Source: Myxococcaceae bacterium JPH2 (GTDB taxonomy: Bacteria > Myxococcota > Myxococcia > Myxococcales > Myxococcaceae). From it: a stretch of DNA of 64,000 nt. Below, in pieces: positions 9,144-18,405 of the stretch. The notes below the pieces were generated by a model. The model was not told the origin of the DNA. It did not search any database and saw only the letters and a program-made list of their open reading frames with translations. The stretch is from the NCBI GenBank assembly GCA_016458225.1, contig JAEMGR010000017.1, forward strand, positions 98,567 through 162,566, in the 5' to 3' direction. Both the position numbers and the translations under genes were made by a program. How positions within the stretch are numbered: the first letter of the stretch is position 1; every line of letters starts with the position of its first letter.

Positions 9144-10172
9144 ATGAACGTTCTGGTGACAGGCGGCTGTGGCTTCATCGGCTCCAACCTCGTGAAGTAC
9201 CTGCGCCGCGAGCGACCGGACTGGAAGGTCGTCAACCTGGACCGGCTCACCTACGCGGGCAACCTGGAGACGCTCGCGGACCTGGAGGGTGACCCCGGCC
9301 ACGTCTTCGTTCGCGGCGACATCGGCAACCGCGAGCTGGTCGAGCACCTGATGGCGCAACATTCCATCGACGCGGTGATGCACCTGGCGGCCGAGAGCCA
9401 CGTCGATCGCTCCATCCTCGGGCCCGAGGTGTTCATCACCACGAACGTGCTGGGCACCCAGCGGCTGTTGGAGGCATCTCGTGCGCGGGGCGTGCGGCGC
9501 TTCCTGATGGTGTCCACCGACGAGGTCTATGGTTCGCTCGGCCCGACGGGCGCCTTCACCGAGTCCTCGCCGCTGCAGCCCTCCAGCCCCTACTCGGCTT
9601 CGAAGACGAGTTCGGACCTGGTGGCGCTCGCGTACCACCACACGTTCCAGCTCGACGTGGTGGTGACGCGCTGCTCGAACAACTACGGGCGCTATCAGTT
9701 CCCCGAGAAGCTGATCCCCTTGATGGTCGTCAATGCGCTGCACGACAAGCCGCTGCCCGTGTATGGCGATGGCGGCAACGTGCGCGATTGGTTGCACGTG
9801 GAGGACCACTGTCAGGCATTGCTGCTCGCGCTGGAGAAGGGGCGGGCGGGCGACGTCTACAACATTGGCGGGGGCGCGGAGCGCCGCAACCTGGAGATCG
9901 TCCGGAGCATCCTCGCGCTGCTGGGCAAGCCCGAGTCCCTCATCCGCTTCGTGACGGACCGGCCGGGGCACGACCGGCGCTATGCCATTGACCCGTCGAA
10001 GATTCGCGCGGAGCTGGGCTGGAAGGCGGCGCACACCTTCGAGCAGGGCCTGGAGCAGACGGTGCGCTGGTACGTGGACAACCCGGCGTGGTGGGAGCGC
10101 GTGATGAGCGGCGCGTATCGGCAGTACTTCGACACGCAATACCAGACGCGGCTCCACGGCCGGGGAGCCTGA
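9144..10172 (+). CDS. rfbB: dTDP-glucose 4,6-dehydratase
   Basis: RfbB (RmlB) makes dTDP-4-keto-6-deoxyglucose, the second step of dTDP-L-rhamnose synthesis. The 342-residue protein is an extended SDR: NAD-binding VTGGCGFIGSNLV at residues 4-16, STDEVYGSL (catalytic Thr-Asp-Glu of the dehydratase), YSASKTSSD (YxxxK), and RCSNNYGRYQFPEKLIPLM, which is diagnostic for RmlB. I prefer the ATG at 9144 to the GTG at 9120 because the protein then begins MNVLVTGG, as in the family. It heads a four-gene operon with the other rhamnose genes. dTDP-rhamnose most likely feeds the glycosyltransferases on either side. Confidence 0.95.
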   Translation: MNVLVTGGCGFIGSNLVKYLRRERPDWKVVNLDRLTYAGNLETLADLEGDPGHVFVRGDIGNRELVEHLMAQHSIDAVMHLAAESHVDRSILGPEVFITTNVLGTQRLLEASRARGVRRFLMVSTDEVYGSLGPTGAFTESSPLQPSSPYSASKTSSDLVALAYHHTFQLDVVVTRCSNNYGRYQFPEKLIPLMVVNALHDKPLPVYGDGGNVRDWLHVEDHCQALLLALEKGRAGDVYNIGGGAERRNLEIVRSILALLGKPESLIRFVTDRPGHDRRYAIDPSKIRAELGWKAAHTFEQGLEQTVRWYVDNPAWWERVMSGAYRQYFDTQYQTRLHGRGA

Positions 10173-10179
10173 GGCCACC

Positions 10180-11088
10180 ATGCGCTTTCTCGTCACGGGC
10201 TCGAACGGACTGGTAGGGCGGCGGGCGTGCGCGCAGCTGGCCCACGAGGGACACGAGGTGGTGGGGTTGGGCCGAGGCCCGCGCCGCGCCGCCGGTGACT
10301 TCCGCTACGCGTCGGTGGACCTGACGCGCGAGGCGGAGGTGGTGGAGGCCGTCAGCGCGGCCTCGCCTGAGGTCATCCTCCACTGCGCCTCCATGACGGA
10401 GGTGGACGCGTGCGAGAAGGACCCCGAGGCGGCGTACGCCGGCAATGTCTCCGCGACAGCCTTCGTGGCGCGGGCCGCGCGCAAGGCGGGGGCGCACCTG
10501 GTGCACGTGTCCACGGACTACGTCTTCGATGGAGACGCGGGGCCGTATGACGAGGAGGCGGTGCCCAACCCGCGTGGCGTGTATGCCATCACCAAGCACA
10601 TGGGCGAGCAGGCCGCGCGGGTGCTCGCGCCGGGCTGTGCGATTGCGCGTACGGCGGTGGTGTATGGCTGGCCCGCGGTGGAGGGCCGGGTGAACTTCGG
10701 CGCGTGGCTGGTGGGCGCACTGGAGAAGGGGCAGCCCGTGAAGCTCTTCGAGGACCAGGTGGTGTCCCCGAGCCTCGCGGACAACGTGGCGGCCATGTTG
10801 GTGGAGCTGGGAGCACGGCGCCTGGGCGGCGTGTGGAACACGTGCGGCGCCGAGGTGTTGGACCGCGTGGCCTTCGGGCGCGCGGTGTGCGGGGTGTTTG
10901 GCTTTGACCCCGCGTTGATTGTCCCGACGCGGATGGCCGACCTGAAGCTCCCGGCGCCGAGGCCTCTGCGCAGTGGCTTGAAGACGGACAAGGCGCGGGC
11001 GCAGCTGACGCAGCGACCGATGGCGCTCGGAGATTCCCTGTCGCGCTTCCACGCGGCATGGAAGGCGGCGCGCGAGGTGCGGCCATGA
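10180..11088 (+). CDS. rfbD: dTDP-4-dehydrorhamnose reductase
   Basis: RfbD (RmlD) performs the last, NADPH-dependent reduction to dTDP-L-rhamnose. The 302-residue protein shows the N-terminal [12 protein letters not shown] nucleotide loop, then [27 protein letters not shown] and Y-x3-K (YAITK), all typical of RmlD. It follows rfbB after 7 nt, and its stop overlaps the start of rfbA (ATGA). Having D before A and C is one of several common rml gene orders. Confidence 0.93.
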   Translation: MRFLVTGSNGLVGRRACAQLAHEGHEVVGLGRGPRRAAGDFRYASVDLTREAEVVEAVSAASPEVILHCASMTEVDACEKDPEAAYAGNVSATAFVARAARKAGAHLVHVSTDYVFDGDAGPYDEEAVPNPRGVYAITKHMGEQAARVLAPGCAIARTAVVYGWPAVEGRVNFGAWLVGALEKGQPVKLFEDQVVSPSLADNVAAMLVELGARRLGGVWNTCGAEVLDRVAFGRAVCGVFGFDPALIVPTRMADLKLPAPRPLRSGLKTDKARAQLTQRPMALGDSLSRFHAAWKAAREVRP

Positions 11089-11966
11089 AGGGAATCGTCC
11101 TCGCGGGGGGCTCGGGCACGCGCCTGTACCCGCTGACGCGCGTGGTGAGCAAGCAGCTGCTGCCCGTACACGACAAGCCGATGATCTACTACCCGGTGTC
11201 CACGCTGATGCTGGCGGGCATCCGGGAGCTGCTCATCATCTCCACGCCGCAGGACCTGCCGCGCTTCCGCGAGCTGTTGGGGGACGGCTCTCAGTGGGGC
11301 GTGTCCTTTCAGTACGCCGAGCAGCCGCGACCGGAAGGTCTGGCGCAGGCGTTCGTGATTGGGCGCGACTTCGTCGGGAAGGATCCGGTGTCGCTCATCC
11401 TGGGCGACAACATCTTCTACGGGCACGGCCTGAGCGAGCAGGTGCAGCGCGCGGCGCGGCGGGCCTCGGGCGCGACGGTGTTCGGGTACTACGTGAAGGA
11501 TCCGGAGCGCTACGGCGTGGTGGAGCTGGATGCCCAGCAGCGCGCGCTGAGCATCGAGGAGAAGCCGGTCCGGCCCAAGTCGAACTACGCCGTCACGGGC
11601 TTGTACTTCTATGACAACCAGGTGGTGGAGATCGCCCGCGACCTGAAGCCGAGCCGCCGAGGCGAGCTGGAGATCACCGACGTCAACGCGGAGTACATGC
11701 GTCGGGGCCAGCTCACCGTGGAGTTGATGGGGCGCGGGTATGCGTGGCTGGACACGGGCACGCATGAGTCGCTCATGCAGGCGTCCAACTTCATCCAGAT
11801 CATCGAGCAGCGGCAGGGCCTGAAGGTGGCGTGCCTGGAAGAGATTGCCTTTCGCATGGGGTACATCGACGCGGCGCAGCTCGCCCGTCTGGCCGAGCCC
11901 ATGCGAAAGAACGAGTACGGCCAGTACCTGCTGGCGCTCAGCGAGAATCGAGGAGCGGTGTCGTGA
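11085..11966 (+). CDS. rfbA: Glucose-1-phosphate thymidylyltransferase
   Basis: RfbA (RmlA) makes dTDP-glucose from dTTP and glucose-1-phosphate, the entry step of the pathway. The 293-residue protein opens with [18 protein letters not shown], the nucleotidyltransferase signature, followed by [25 protein letters not shown] and the sugar-binding [20 protein letters not shown]. The start at 11085 overlaps the rfbD stop. The end overlaps the GTG of rfbC at 11963, so all three enzymes are translationally coupled. Confidence 0.95.
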   Translation: MKGIVLAGGSGTRLYPLTRVVSKQLLPVHDKPMIYYPVSTLMLAGIRELLIISTPQDLPRFRELLGDGSQWGVSFQYAEQPRPEGLAQAFVIGRDFVGKDPVSLILGDNIFYGHGLSEQVQRAARRASGATVFGYYVKDPERYGVVELDAQQRALSIEEKPVRPKSNYAVTGLYFYDNQVVEIARDLKPSRRGELEITDVNAEYMRRGQLTVELMGRGYAWLDTGTHESLMQASNFIQIIEQRQGLKVACLEEIAFRMGYIDAAQLARLAEPMRKNEYGQYLLALSENRGAVS

Positions 11967-12514
11967 AGGTGATTCCCACCGAGCTTCCCGGAGTGTTGCT
12001 CCTGGAGCCGAAGGTGTTTGGCGATGACCGGGGCTTCTTCCTGGAGACGTTCCACGCGGGCCGCTACGCGGACGCGGGCATCCCGGGGCCCTTCGTGCAG
12101 GACAACCTGTCGCGCTCGGTGAAGGGCACGCTGCGCGGGCTGCACTTCCAGGAGCCGCAGGCGCAGGGGAAGCTGGTGCAGGTCCTCGCGGGCGCGGTGT
12201 GGGACGTGGCCGTGGACATCCGCCGAGGCTCGCCGCACTTCGGCCAGTGGATGGCGGTGGAGCTGTCCGCGGACAACAAGCGCCAGCTCTGGGTGCCTCC
12301 GGGCTTCGCGCACGGCTTCTGCGTGCTGAGCGACTCGGCGGACTTCTCTTACAAGTGCACGGCGCTGTATGCGCCGAACTGCGAGCACGGCATCGCGTGG
12401 AATGATCCGGACCTGGGCATTCCCTGGCCGGTGAATCCGCCGCTCCTGTCGCCCAAGGATGCTCGGGCGCCTCGGCTGAAGGATGCTCCGTTGCTGCCGG
12501 TGTTCGCGGGCTGA
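11963..12514 (+). CDS. rfbC: dTDP-4-dehydrorhamnose 3,5-epimerase
   Basis: RfbC (RmlC) is the cupin epimerase of the rhamnose pathway. The 183-residue protein contains [37 protein letters not shown] with the catalytic His, [15 protein letters not shown], and a C-terminal segment with [12 protein letters not shown], all family hallmarks. The start is the GTG at 11963, inside the rfbA stop region (GTGA). Upstream in-frame codons overlap rfbA and read as non-coding. The gene closes the operon and converges with the kinase gene 11 bp away. Confidence 0.95.
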   Translation: MKVIPTELPGVLLLEPKVFGDDRGFFLETFHAGRYADAGIPGPFVQDNLSRSVKGTLRGLHFQEPQAQGKLVQVLAGAVWDVAVDIRRGSPHFGQWMAVELSADNKRQLWVPPGFAHGFCVLSDSADFSYKCTALYAPNCEHGIAWNDPDLGIPWPVNPPLLSPKDARAPRLKDAPLLPVFAG

Positions 12515-12525
12515 GTGACTGCCTC

Positions 12526-14460
12526 TCAGGGAGCGATCTCGGGAGGCAGGTCGGCCTTGCAGCGCGAGATGGCGGACTGGGCATCGCGCGCCTTGGGGAA
12601 CAGCTTCAGGACCTCGCGATACGTGCGGATGGCGGACTCGCAGGCTCCATCGCGGGCCTGGGTGTTGCCTCGGTTCATCAGCGCGGTGGCCTTCGAGACG
12701 TTCGCGCGCAGCTCCTCCAGTCGAGGCTCCGCCGCCGCCAGCTCCGGCGCGCTGTCGAGGATGGCCTGCGCATCGCCCAGCTTGCCTGTGGCCAGCTCGA
12801 GGTTGGCGCGGAAGAGCAGCTCACGCGCCTGACGTTGTTCATCAGGTGTCGCGGGGCTCGGAGGTCGGGGCACGGCGTCCGTAGGCGGTGGAGCGGAGTC
12901 CGTTCCTGCGCCGACCACGGGCGTCGCGATGGCGGGTACCGTTCCGGTCGGGGGCGCGGCAGTCCCATCTGGAGTCGGTGATTCGGTTCCCGCCGAGGGC
13001 GGTGCGGCGCCGCTCGGGGTTGTCGCGCCCACCGAGGGTGCTGTCCCGCCAGTGGCGCCGAGCGCGGGCTGCTGTGGGGACGTAGCGCCGCTTCCTTCCG
13101 CTGGAGGGGTGCGCAGATGCACGACGCCCAGTCCCGCGGCCATCATGATGCCGCCCACCACGATTGCGCTCAGCAGACCGCTCCGTCGGTTCGAGGGCGC
13201 GGCGTACGGCGATGCCGGCAGCGCGGTCTTGTCCAAGCCGTCGGAGAGGGGACGCGCGCCAGGCGCAGGCTGGGGGAGCGAACTCGGCGCTGCGGGCGTG
13301 GCAGCCGTTACTGGCTGCGTGCGCGCAGCGGGCGTTGCACCTGGCGCGGGCTGGGTGAGTTGAATGGGCACCGCGGGCGTGGCGGCGGCGGGCGTGGCGC
13401 CTCGAATGAGCGTGGCCTCGGTGCCGTCTCCGTAGAGGAGGGTGCCGGGGGCCTGGGGCGCAGCGGGCGCGCCTCCTGGAACCGGAGTGAGGCTGAGCGC
13501 GGAGCGCCCCGTCAGCGTGGGCAGCGCGTTGCTCAGGTCCGAGGCGAAGGCCTCCATCGTCGCGTAGCGCTCGACCCGATTCTTCGCGGTGGCCTTCTGG
13601 ATGACGGTGTCGAGCGCGGGCAGTTGAAGATCCGGGCAGAGGTCCGCCAGCCGGGGCATGGGCTGGTGCACCTGCTTCTGCATGATCTCCGGGATGGTGG
13701 TCCCATCGAAGGGCTGCCGGCCGGTGAGCATCTCGAACAGGACGATGCCCACCGCGTACACGTCCGCGCGCGCGTCGGCGTCCAGGCCCAGCACCTGCTC
13801 CGGTGCCATGTAGCGAGGCGTCCCCGCCACCGCGCCTTGCACCGTGAGGCGCGGCGCGCCGTCCGCGATGCGTGCGATGCCAAAGTCGAGCACCTTCACA
13901 TGGAAGCCGCGCAGTCCCTGGCGGACCATGATGTTCTCGGGCTTGAGGTCGCGGTGGATGACCTGTCGCGCGTGCGCATACGCGAGCACGTCCGCGACCT
14001 GGAGCATGATGTCGCCCGCTTCGTGCGCGGGCCGCCGCCCCGCCGCGTGCAGCAAGCGCTTGAGGTCGTCTCCCTCCACGTACTCCATGGAGATGTAGAG
14101 GCCGCCTTCCTCGTCCTGACCGAAGTCGTGCAGCATCACCGCGTTGGGGTGCGCCACGCGCGCGTAGCTCTTGGCCTCGTTGAGGAAGCGCCGCGCTACA
14201 TCCGGATCCATGGACAGGCCGCTGTTGAGGAACTTGAGCGCCACCTGCTGGCCAATGCCCACCTGCTCGGCCAGATAGACGGAGCCCATGCCGCCCTGGC
14301 CCAGCCGCCGCAGGATGCGATAGCGCCCGGCCACCACGCGGCCCGGCATCCGGTCCTCGGTGGGCGTGAGCGTGAGCAGCTGGGTGCCGCCGCATGCAGG
14401 GCAGGCGCCGTTCCAGGTGTCGTGCTGGGCCTCGCAGCGCTGGCAGATGTGGATGGCCAT
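12526..14460 (-). CDS. Ser/Thr protein kinase, zinc ribbon N-terminus, TM and TPR-like C-terminus
   Basis: The protein is 644 residues. Residues 6-23 hold two CxxC pairs (CQRC and CPAC), a likely zinc ribbon. Residues 46-310 are a Hanks-type kinase: LGQGGMGSVY glycine loop, VALKFL lysine, HRDLKPEN catalytic loop, DFGIA metal site, GTPRYMAPEQ. A long Pro/Ala/Thr-rich linker is broken by one membrane span (LLSAIVVGGIMMAAGLGVVH). The C-terminal ~110 residues are helical with TPR character (ELLFRANLELATGKLGDAQA), placed outside the membrane. ATP-site and catalytic residues all look intact. It is the last gene of a minus-strand operon with the TPR and PEGA/barrel genes and starts 16 nt after the TPR gene, pointing to a shared envelope-sensing role. 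Confidence 0.88.
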   Translation of the reverse strand: MAIHICQRCEAQHDTWNGACPACGGTQLLTLTPTEDRMPGRVVAGRYRILRRLGQGGMGSVYLAEQVGIGQQVALKFLNSGLSMDPDVARRFLNEAKSYARVAHPNAVMLHDFGQDEEGGLYISMEYVEGDDLKRLLHAAGRRPAHEAGDIMLQVADVLAYAHARQVIHRDLKPENIMVRQGLRGFHVKVLDFGIARIADGAPRLTVQGAVAGTPRYMAPEQVLGLDADARADVYAVGIVLFEMLTGRQPFDGTTIPEIMQKQVHQPMPRLADLCPDLQLPALDTVIQKATAKNRVERYATMEAFASDLSNALPTLTGRSALSLTPVPGGAPAAPQAPGTLLYGDGTEATLIRGATPAAATPAVPIQLTQPAPGATPAARTQPVTAATPAAPSSLPQPAPGARPLSDGLDKTALPASPYAAPSNRRSGLLSAIVVGGIMMAAGLGVVHLRTPPAEGSGATSPQQPALGATGGTAPSVGATTPSGAAPPSAGTESPTPDGTAAPPTGTVPAIATPVVGAGTDSAPPPTDAVPRPPSPATPDEQRQARELLFRANLELATGKLGDAQAILDSAPELAAAEPRLEELRANVSKATALMNRGNTQARDGACESAIRTYREVLKLFPKARDAQSAISRCKADLPPEIAP

Positions 14461-14476
14461 GTCCGGGCGCGCCTCG

Positions 14477-15466
14477 TCAGCGGGTGGGGGCGGTGGCGTA
14501 GCGCTGGAAGAGCAGTCGCTCCAGCTCACGCGCACCGGCTTCGGGTGACTGCGACTGCGCCGTCGCCGCGCGCAGCACGTCCGTGCGCGAGTCCTGTGGC
14601 AGCTCCGCCTCCATCACCGCGAGCGCGCCCGGCAGGTCTCCCGCCTGCTGGAGCGCGGAGGCGCGCCACACGCGGTACTCGGGACGCGAGGGCGCCGCCG
14701 CGGCGGCCTGGGCGAACAGGGCCTGGGCCTTGCGCGCATCTCCCGCGCGCAGCGCCCCCTGTCCCTCCAGGAACGGGAGCTGAGAGGCCGCCTGGGCCGC
14801 GGGCTCGCCCGTATCTCGCGCGAGGTCGAACAGTGCGCGGGCCTCGCGCAGCCGCTCGGGCTCCACGGCCTCTCCCGCGAGCGCGTTGCCATGGAGCGTC
14901 TCGGTGGCCGCTCGACACGCGGCGCTCAACCGACTCCCCATCTCTCCGAGGTCCACGCCCAGGTAGCCCTGCGACACGAGCGTGGTCAGCAGATCTCCCG
15001 CCGAGCCGGTCCCCACGAGCTTGCCCGCCTCCAGCGCGGTGAAGAACGCGGACTTCAGCTCCACGTGGCGCGCGGTGAGATCGGCCGGTGCCTTCTTCTT
15101 GCGGTACGCCGCCTTGAACTGCCGCTCACACAGCTCCAGCTCGCGCTTGGCCTTGCCTCGGTCCTGGATGTCCGGAGCGCTGCGAAGATAGGCGCGATAC
15201 GCGACGCACGCGCCCGCCACGTCCTTCGCCCCGAGCCGCGAGCGCGCCAGTCCCAAGTAGGCCGGCAGCGTGGCGGGGCTGGCGCGGGTGGCCTGGAGGA
15301 ACAGGCGCGAGGACTCCGCATACTTCTTCTTGTTGTAGAGCCGCTGGCCCTCGGCCACGAGCCCGTCGCCATTGCCCACCGAGGGGCCGACCAATGGCTC
15401 CGCGAGGCTCGCGGTGGACAGCGCGAGGACAGCGAGGAGACACACGCGGCGCAGGTCAGAACGCAT
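14477..15466 (-). CDS. Exported TPR protein
   Basis: The product is 329 residues with an N-terminal signal peptide (LLAVLALSTASLAEP, cleavage near residue 22) and no lipobox cysteine. TPR-like helices begin at EGQRLYNKKKYAESSRLFLQ and recur near the C-terminus (QGALRAGDARKAQALFAQ, then ASALQQAGDLPGALAVMEAE). It is probably a periplasmic protein-protein adaptor. The start overlaps the end of the PEGA/barrel gene by 11 nt and the kinase gene follows after 16 nt, so the three form one transcription unit. It could bridge the outer-membrane barrel and the periplasmic part of the kinase; that link is inference. Confidence 0.75.
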   Translation of the reverse strand: MRSDLRRVCLLAVLALSTASLAEPLVGPSVGNGDGLVAEGQRLYNKKKYAESSRLFLQATRASPATLPAYLGLARSRLGAKDVAGACVAYRAYLRSAPDIQDRGKAKRELELCERQFKAAYRKKKAPADLTARHVELKSAFFTALEAGKLVGTGSAGDLLTTLVSQGYLGVDLGEMGSRLSAACRAATETLHGNALAGEAVEPERLREARALFDLARDTGEPAAQAASQLPFLEGQGALRAGDARKAQALFAQAAAAAPSRPEYRVWRASALQQAGDLPGALAVMEAELPQDSRTDVLRAATAQSQSPEAGARELERLLFQRYATAPTR

Positions 15467-16994
15467 AGCCGAATCCTCCGCGGAAGTTGCTGGTGCCCGA
15501 GATGTTCTTCGTCAGCGAGAAGCTGTGCTGGTACCCGGCGGAGGCGTAGAGCCCCTCGTAGAGGAACACGCGCAAGGTGGCCTGCCCCATGGCGTGCACG
15601 TCCAGCGTGTAGAGCCCGTCGGAGAAGAGCTGTCCTTCTCCGCGCTCCTTGAGCAGCACGCCTTGCAGCTCCAGTCCCGCCTGCGCGGACAGGGCCACGG
15701 GGCCGAGCACCCATCGCAGCTGCGGCTGGAGCGCGCGCACGCGCAGGAACTGCGCCTTCACGTCCAACGCGCCGCGGCTCTTCACCGCGTCCACGCTCTC
15801 GCCGGTGGCCTCGTCTGGCACCGTGACGCCCAGGGTCCACGTGTCGCCGGTGGTGTAGTAGCTGCCGCCCACCAGCATCACGCCGAAGAACTTCCCGTAG
15901 CGCCCGTACTCGAGCCCGAACCCCTGGACGCGCTGCCGGCCCGGCGCGCGCACGTCCTGGGTGCGGAAGGACTTGAGCGGATCCGGCGAGTTGACCGGGC
16001 GCGTCTCCACGGAGGAACCGGTGAGGCGGTTCGCTTCGAGGGAGACCTCCAGGTAACTCTTCAAGTCGTACGTGGCTTCCTGCCGCGCGCGCATGGCGAG
16101 CTTGAAGGACTGGAACCCCGTCGGCTTCAGGGCCTGCTCCAGGGTGAAGGTCTCTCCTGGCTGGATGACGGCTTGGACTTCGTGGGGCAGGTAGCCCTCC
16201 TGCGCCAGCGTGAGCGTGTGAGTCCCTGGCTGGATGCCCTGGTCCACCGCGTTGGTGCCCACGCGCTGTCCGTCCACGAGGATCTCGGTGCCCACGGGCG
16301 CGGCCTTCACCACCAGCCGCGCGGGAACCTTCTCCAGCGCGCGCTCGACCTTCACCTTCTCGCGCGAGCCCACCTGTCGCGTGACCTCCCAGGGCAGGTG
16401 CGACGCGAGTTCAAAGCGGAAGGTGTGCTCGCCCGGGAGCAGCTCGGCGGTGAAGGGGCTGGTGCCCACCTTCACGCCGTCGATGAAGACGGTGGCGCCC
16501 GAGGGCTGACTCACCGCTTCCACGGTCGCGTTGATGGAGAGGAACTTCACCAGCGCGCCCGCGAGCGCTTTCTCGAAGACGGGGTTGGCGGCCTCGGCTT
16601 GCGTGCGCGCGCCGGTGTCCGTGCGCACGCTGACGGCGCGGAAGCGATAGCCCGCGTCATCCTGTCCGCCTTGCACCAGCACCACGCGCTCGATGCCGAG
16701 CGAGGCGACGTAGGTCTCGAAGGGCTCGCGGCAGCGCGTCGTGCTGGAGACGCAGCGCAGATCGCCGCGTCGTCCTTTGAGCCAGGTGGTCAGCGCGTCG
16801 CGTCCCACGCGCTGCGCGTCGCGCGTTTCGGGAGGGAGCAGGGCGGTGATGCCGGACTCGGTGCGCTGCACGAGCGCGTCTTGTCCGGGATAGAGCGGTT
16901 GCACGAGCCACACCGTGGCGGGCTCGGCGGGGGAGCTGGGCGTGGCGCCAGCAGCAAGCGCCAGGCTGACCGTCAGGAGGCATGAGACGAACAT
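15456..16994 (-). CDS. Two-PEGA-domain protein with C-terminal beta-barrel-like region
   Basis: The protein is 512 residues. The signal peptide is VSCLLTVSLALAAGATP. Residues ~20-140 form an N-terminal alpha/beta region. Two PEGA domains follow: one around SGATVFIDGVKVGTSPFTAE, one around GTEILVDGQRVGTNAVDQG. The last ~220 residues alternate hydrophobic and polar residues in strand-like runs and end in GGFGYAF, a terminal Phe as in BAM-inserted outer-membrane proteins. PEGA domains in myxobacteria often accompany Ser/Thr kinases and may bind surface layers or peptidoglycan. The start at 16994 has GAAGAGGA upstream; a longer frame to 17156 looks non-coding. It is the first gene of the kinase operon. 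Confidence 0.72.
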   Translation of the reverse strand: MFVSCLLTVSLALAAGATPSSPAEPATVWLVQPLYPGQDALVQRTESGITALLPPETRDAQRVGRDALTTWLKGRRGDLRCVSSTTRCREPFETYVASLGIERVVLVQGGQDDAGYRFRAVSVRTDTGARTQAEAANPVFEKALAGALVKFLSINATVEAVSQPSGATVFIDGVKVGTSPFTAELLPGEHTFRFELASHLPWEVTRQVGSREKVKVERALEKVPARLVVKAAPVGTEILVDGQRVGTNAVDQGIQPGTHTLTLAQEGYLPHEVQAVIQPGETFTLEQALKPTGFQSFKLAMRARQEATYDLKSYLEVSLEANRLTGSSVETRPVNSPDPLKSFRTQDVRAPGRQRVQGFGLEYGRYGKFFGVMLVGGSYYTTGDTWTLGVTVPDEATGESVDAVKSRGALDVKAQFLRVRALQPQLRWVLGPVALSAQAGLELQGVLLKERGEGQLFSDGLYTLDVHAMGQATLRVFLYEGLYASAGYQHSFSLTKNISGTSNFRGGFGYAF

Positions 16995-17255
16995 GGCGTC
17001 CTCTTCAGAAGACACTTCAGACAGGGAGGCTTCGAGCCCCAGGCCACCGTCCCCCCACCAGGGTCTAACGTCCAAGCACGGCACCCTGCCTAGGGGAGCA
17101 CCGTGCGCATGGCACCTTCCTGGGAGGGATAACATGTTTTGCTTTGCGGGTGGCACGGTGGGCCGGCGACCGGGCGGCCGGGGGCTCGGGGCCGAGGGGG
17201 CAGACTGAGCGGCGGGTGATGCCCATGCTCTTCCAGGTCACTCGGAGGAGGCCCC
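16995..17255. promoter_or_regulatory. 261-bp divergent promoter region
   Basis: This region separates the PEGA/barrel operon (minus) from the YihY-type gene (plus). The stretch around 17126-17147 is unusually A+T-rich for this window (ATAACATGTTTTGCTTTGCG) and is the likeliest promoter core, but I cannot fix -35/-10 boxes. No open frame here looks coding. Confidence 0.35.
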
Positions 17256-18269
17256 ATGGTCCTGCCCGGCAAGGGAATCGGGTGGAAGTCATTCCTCGTG
17301 GAACTCAAGAACGAGTGGACACGGGACAATGTCAGCGACGTCGCGGGCTCTCTGACGTTCCGCGGCATCCTGGCCCTCTTTCCGTTCCTCCTGTTCCTGG
17401 TCTCGCTCGCGGGGGTGCTCATTGACCCGCATCAAGCCCAGACACTCATCCATGAGCTGTCACGGGTGGCGCCCAAGGAGGTGACGGCCATTCTCAGCCA
17501 GCGCATCCAGTCGCTCGCGGACAGCAATCCGGTGGGGCTCTTGACGGTGGGAGGCGTGGGCGCGGTGTGGGCGGCGTCCGGCGGGATCTCCGCGTTGATG
17601 ACGGCGCTGAACACGGCCTATGGCGTGCGGGAGACGCGGCCCCTTTGGAAGACGCGAGGCATCGCGGTGACGACGACGCTGGTCACCGCGCTCGTGGCCA
17701 TCCTCGCGGCGGCGGTGGCGGTGGCGACCCCCGCTCTCGCGGGCAAGCTGGGGGGGCGAGCGGAGTCCGTGGTGCTGTGGCTGCGCCTGCCGGTCGCGGG
17801 CGTGCTGATGATGTTCCTGTGGGCGGTGCTGTATCACGTGCTGCCCAACGTGACGCAGCGCTTCCGCCTCATCACCCCGGGCTCGGTGGTGGGCGTGCTC
17901 ATCTGGATCCTCGCCTCGTGGGGGTTCTCCACGTACGTGGCCAACTTCGGCAAATACGACGTGAACTATGGCGCCATTGGTGGCGTCATCGTGTTGCTGC
18001 TGTGGATGTGGATCTCCGCGCAGGTCGTGCTGTTGGGCGCGGAGATCAACGCCATCCTCGACAGGCCCTCGCAGGAGTCTGGGAGCCCCGCCACGCCCCG
18101 CTCGAATCCGCGGACGCCTGTCACGGAGCCGCCCCAGGACGGCCGCGTCCCGGACGAGCCCGAGCCGCACCCCGTCGCCCTCGCGCGGACTCCGCTGGCC
18201 GCGGCGGCGAAGTGGGTGACGGGTCTGGGAGTGGGTCTGTTCCTGTTCCGGCGGGGAGCGAGCCGCTGA
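17256..18269 (+). CDS. YihY/BrkB-family inner-membrane protein
   Basis: The 337-residue protein has the YihY/virulence-factor-BrkB layout: an N-terminal amphipathic part, SLTFRGILALFPFLLFLVSL as the first span, about six spans in all, and the late motif YGAIGGVIVLLLWMWISAQV followed by LLGAEINA, both characteristic. Family members were once annotated as RNase BN; that has been withdrawn and their molecular function is not settled. The C-terminal ~80 residues are a Pro/Arg-rich cytoplasmic tail ending in one more hydrophobic segment (VTGLGVGLFLF), an extension beyond the usual family length. A good ribosome binding site (GGAGGAGG, 17245-17252) precedes the ATG. Confidence 0.85.
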   Translation: MVLPGKGIGWKSFLVELKNEWTRDNVSDVAGSLTFRGILALFPFLLFLVSLAGVLIDPHQAQTLIHELSRVAPKEVTAILSQRIQSLADSNPVGLLTVGGVGAVWAASGGISALMTALNTAYGVRETRPLWKTRGIAVTTTLVTALVAILAAAVAVATPALAGKLGGRAESVVLWLRLPVAGVLMMFLWAVLYHVLPNVTQRFRLITPGSVVGVLIWILASWGFSTYVANFGKYDVNYGAIGGVIVLLLWMWISAQVVLLGAEINAILDRPSQESGSPATPRSNPRTPVTEPPQDGRVPDEPEPHPVALARTPLAAAAKWVTGLGVGLFLFRRGASR

Positions 18270-18405
18270 CTCGTGTGGCGTGGAATCCAAGGTGTTGAGC
18301 GCTGACGGGGTTCGGTGAGAGGCTGGCGCGCCCCTGTCTGGCGCGCGGAGCATGCAAGGCGTTGCGCTGGGCTGGGGCGAAGCAAACCGCTCTCCCGGAG
18401 ATGTG

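Noticed and set aside
9144..12514. dTDP-rhamnose genes as part of a natural-product cluster
   Set aside because: No PKS, NRPS or aglycone gene is in view; flanking glycosyltransferases point to surface polysaccharide.
17126..17175. TGGCAC motif near 17152 as a sigma-54 promoter
   Set aside because: The required TTGC-type -12 element is missing at the right spacing.
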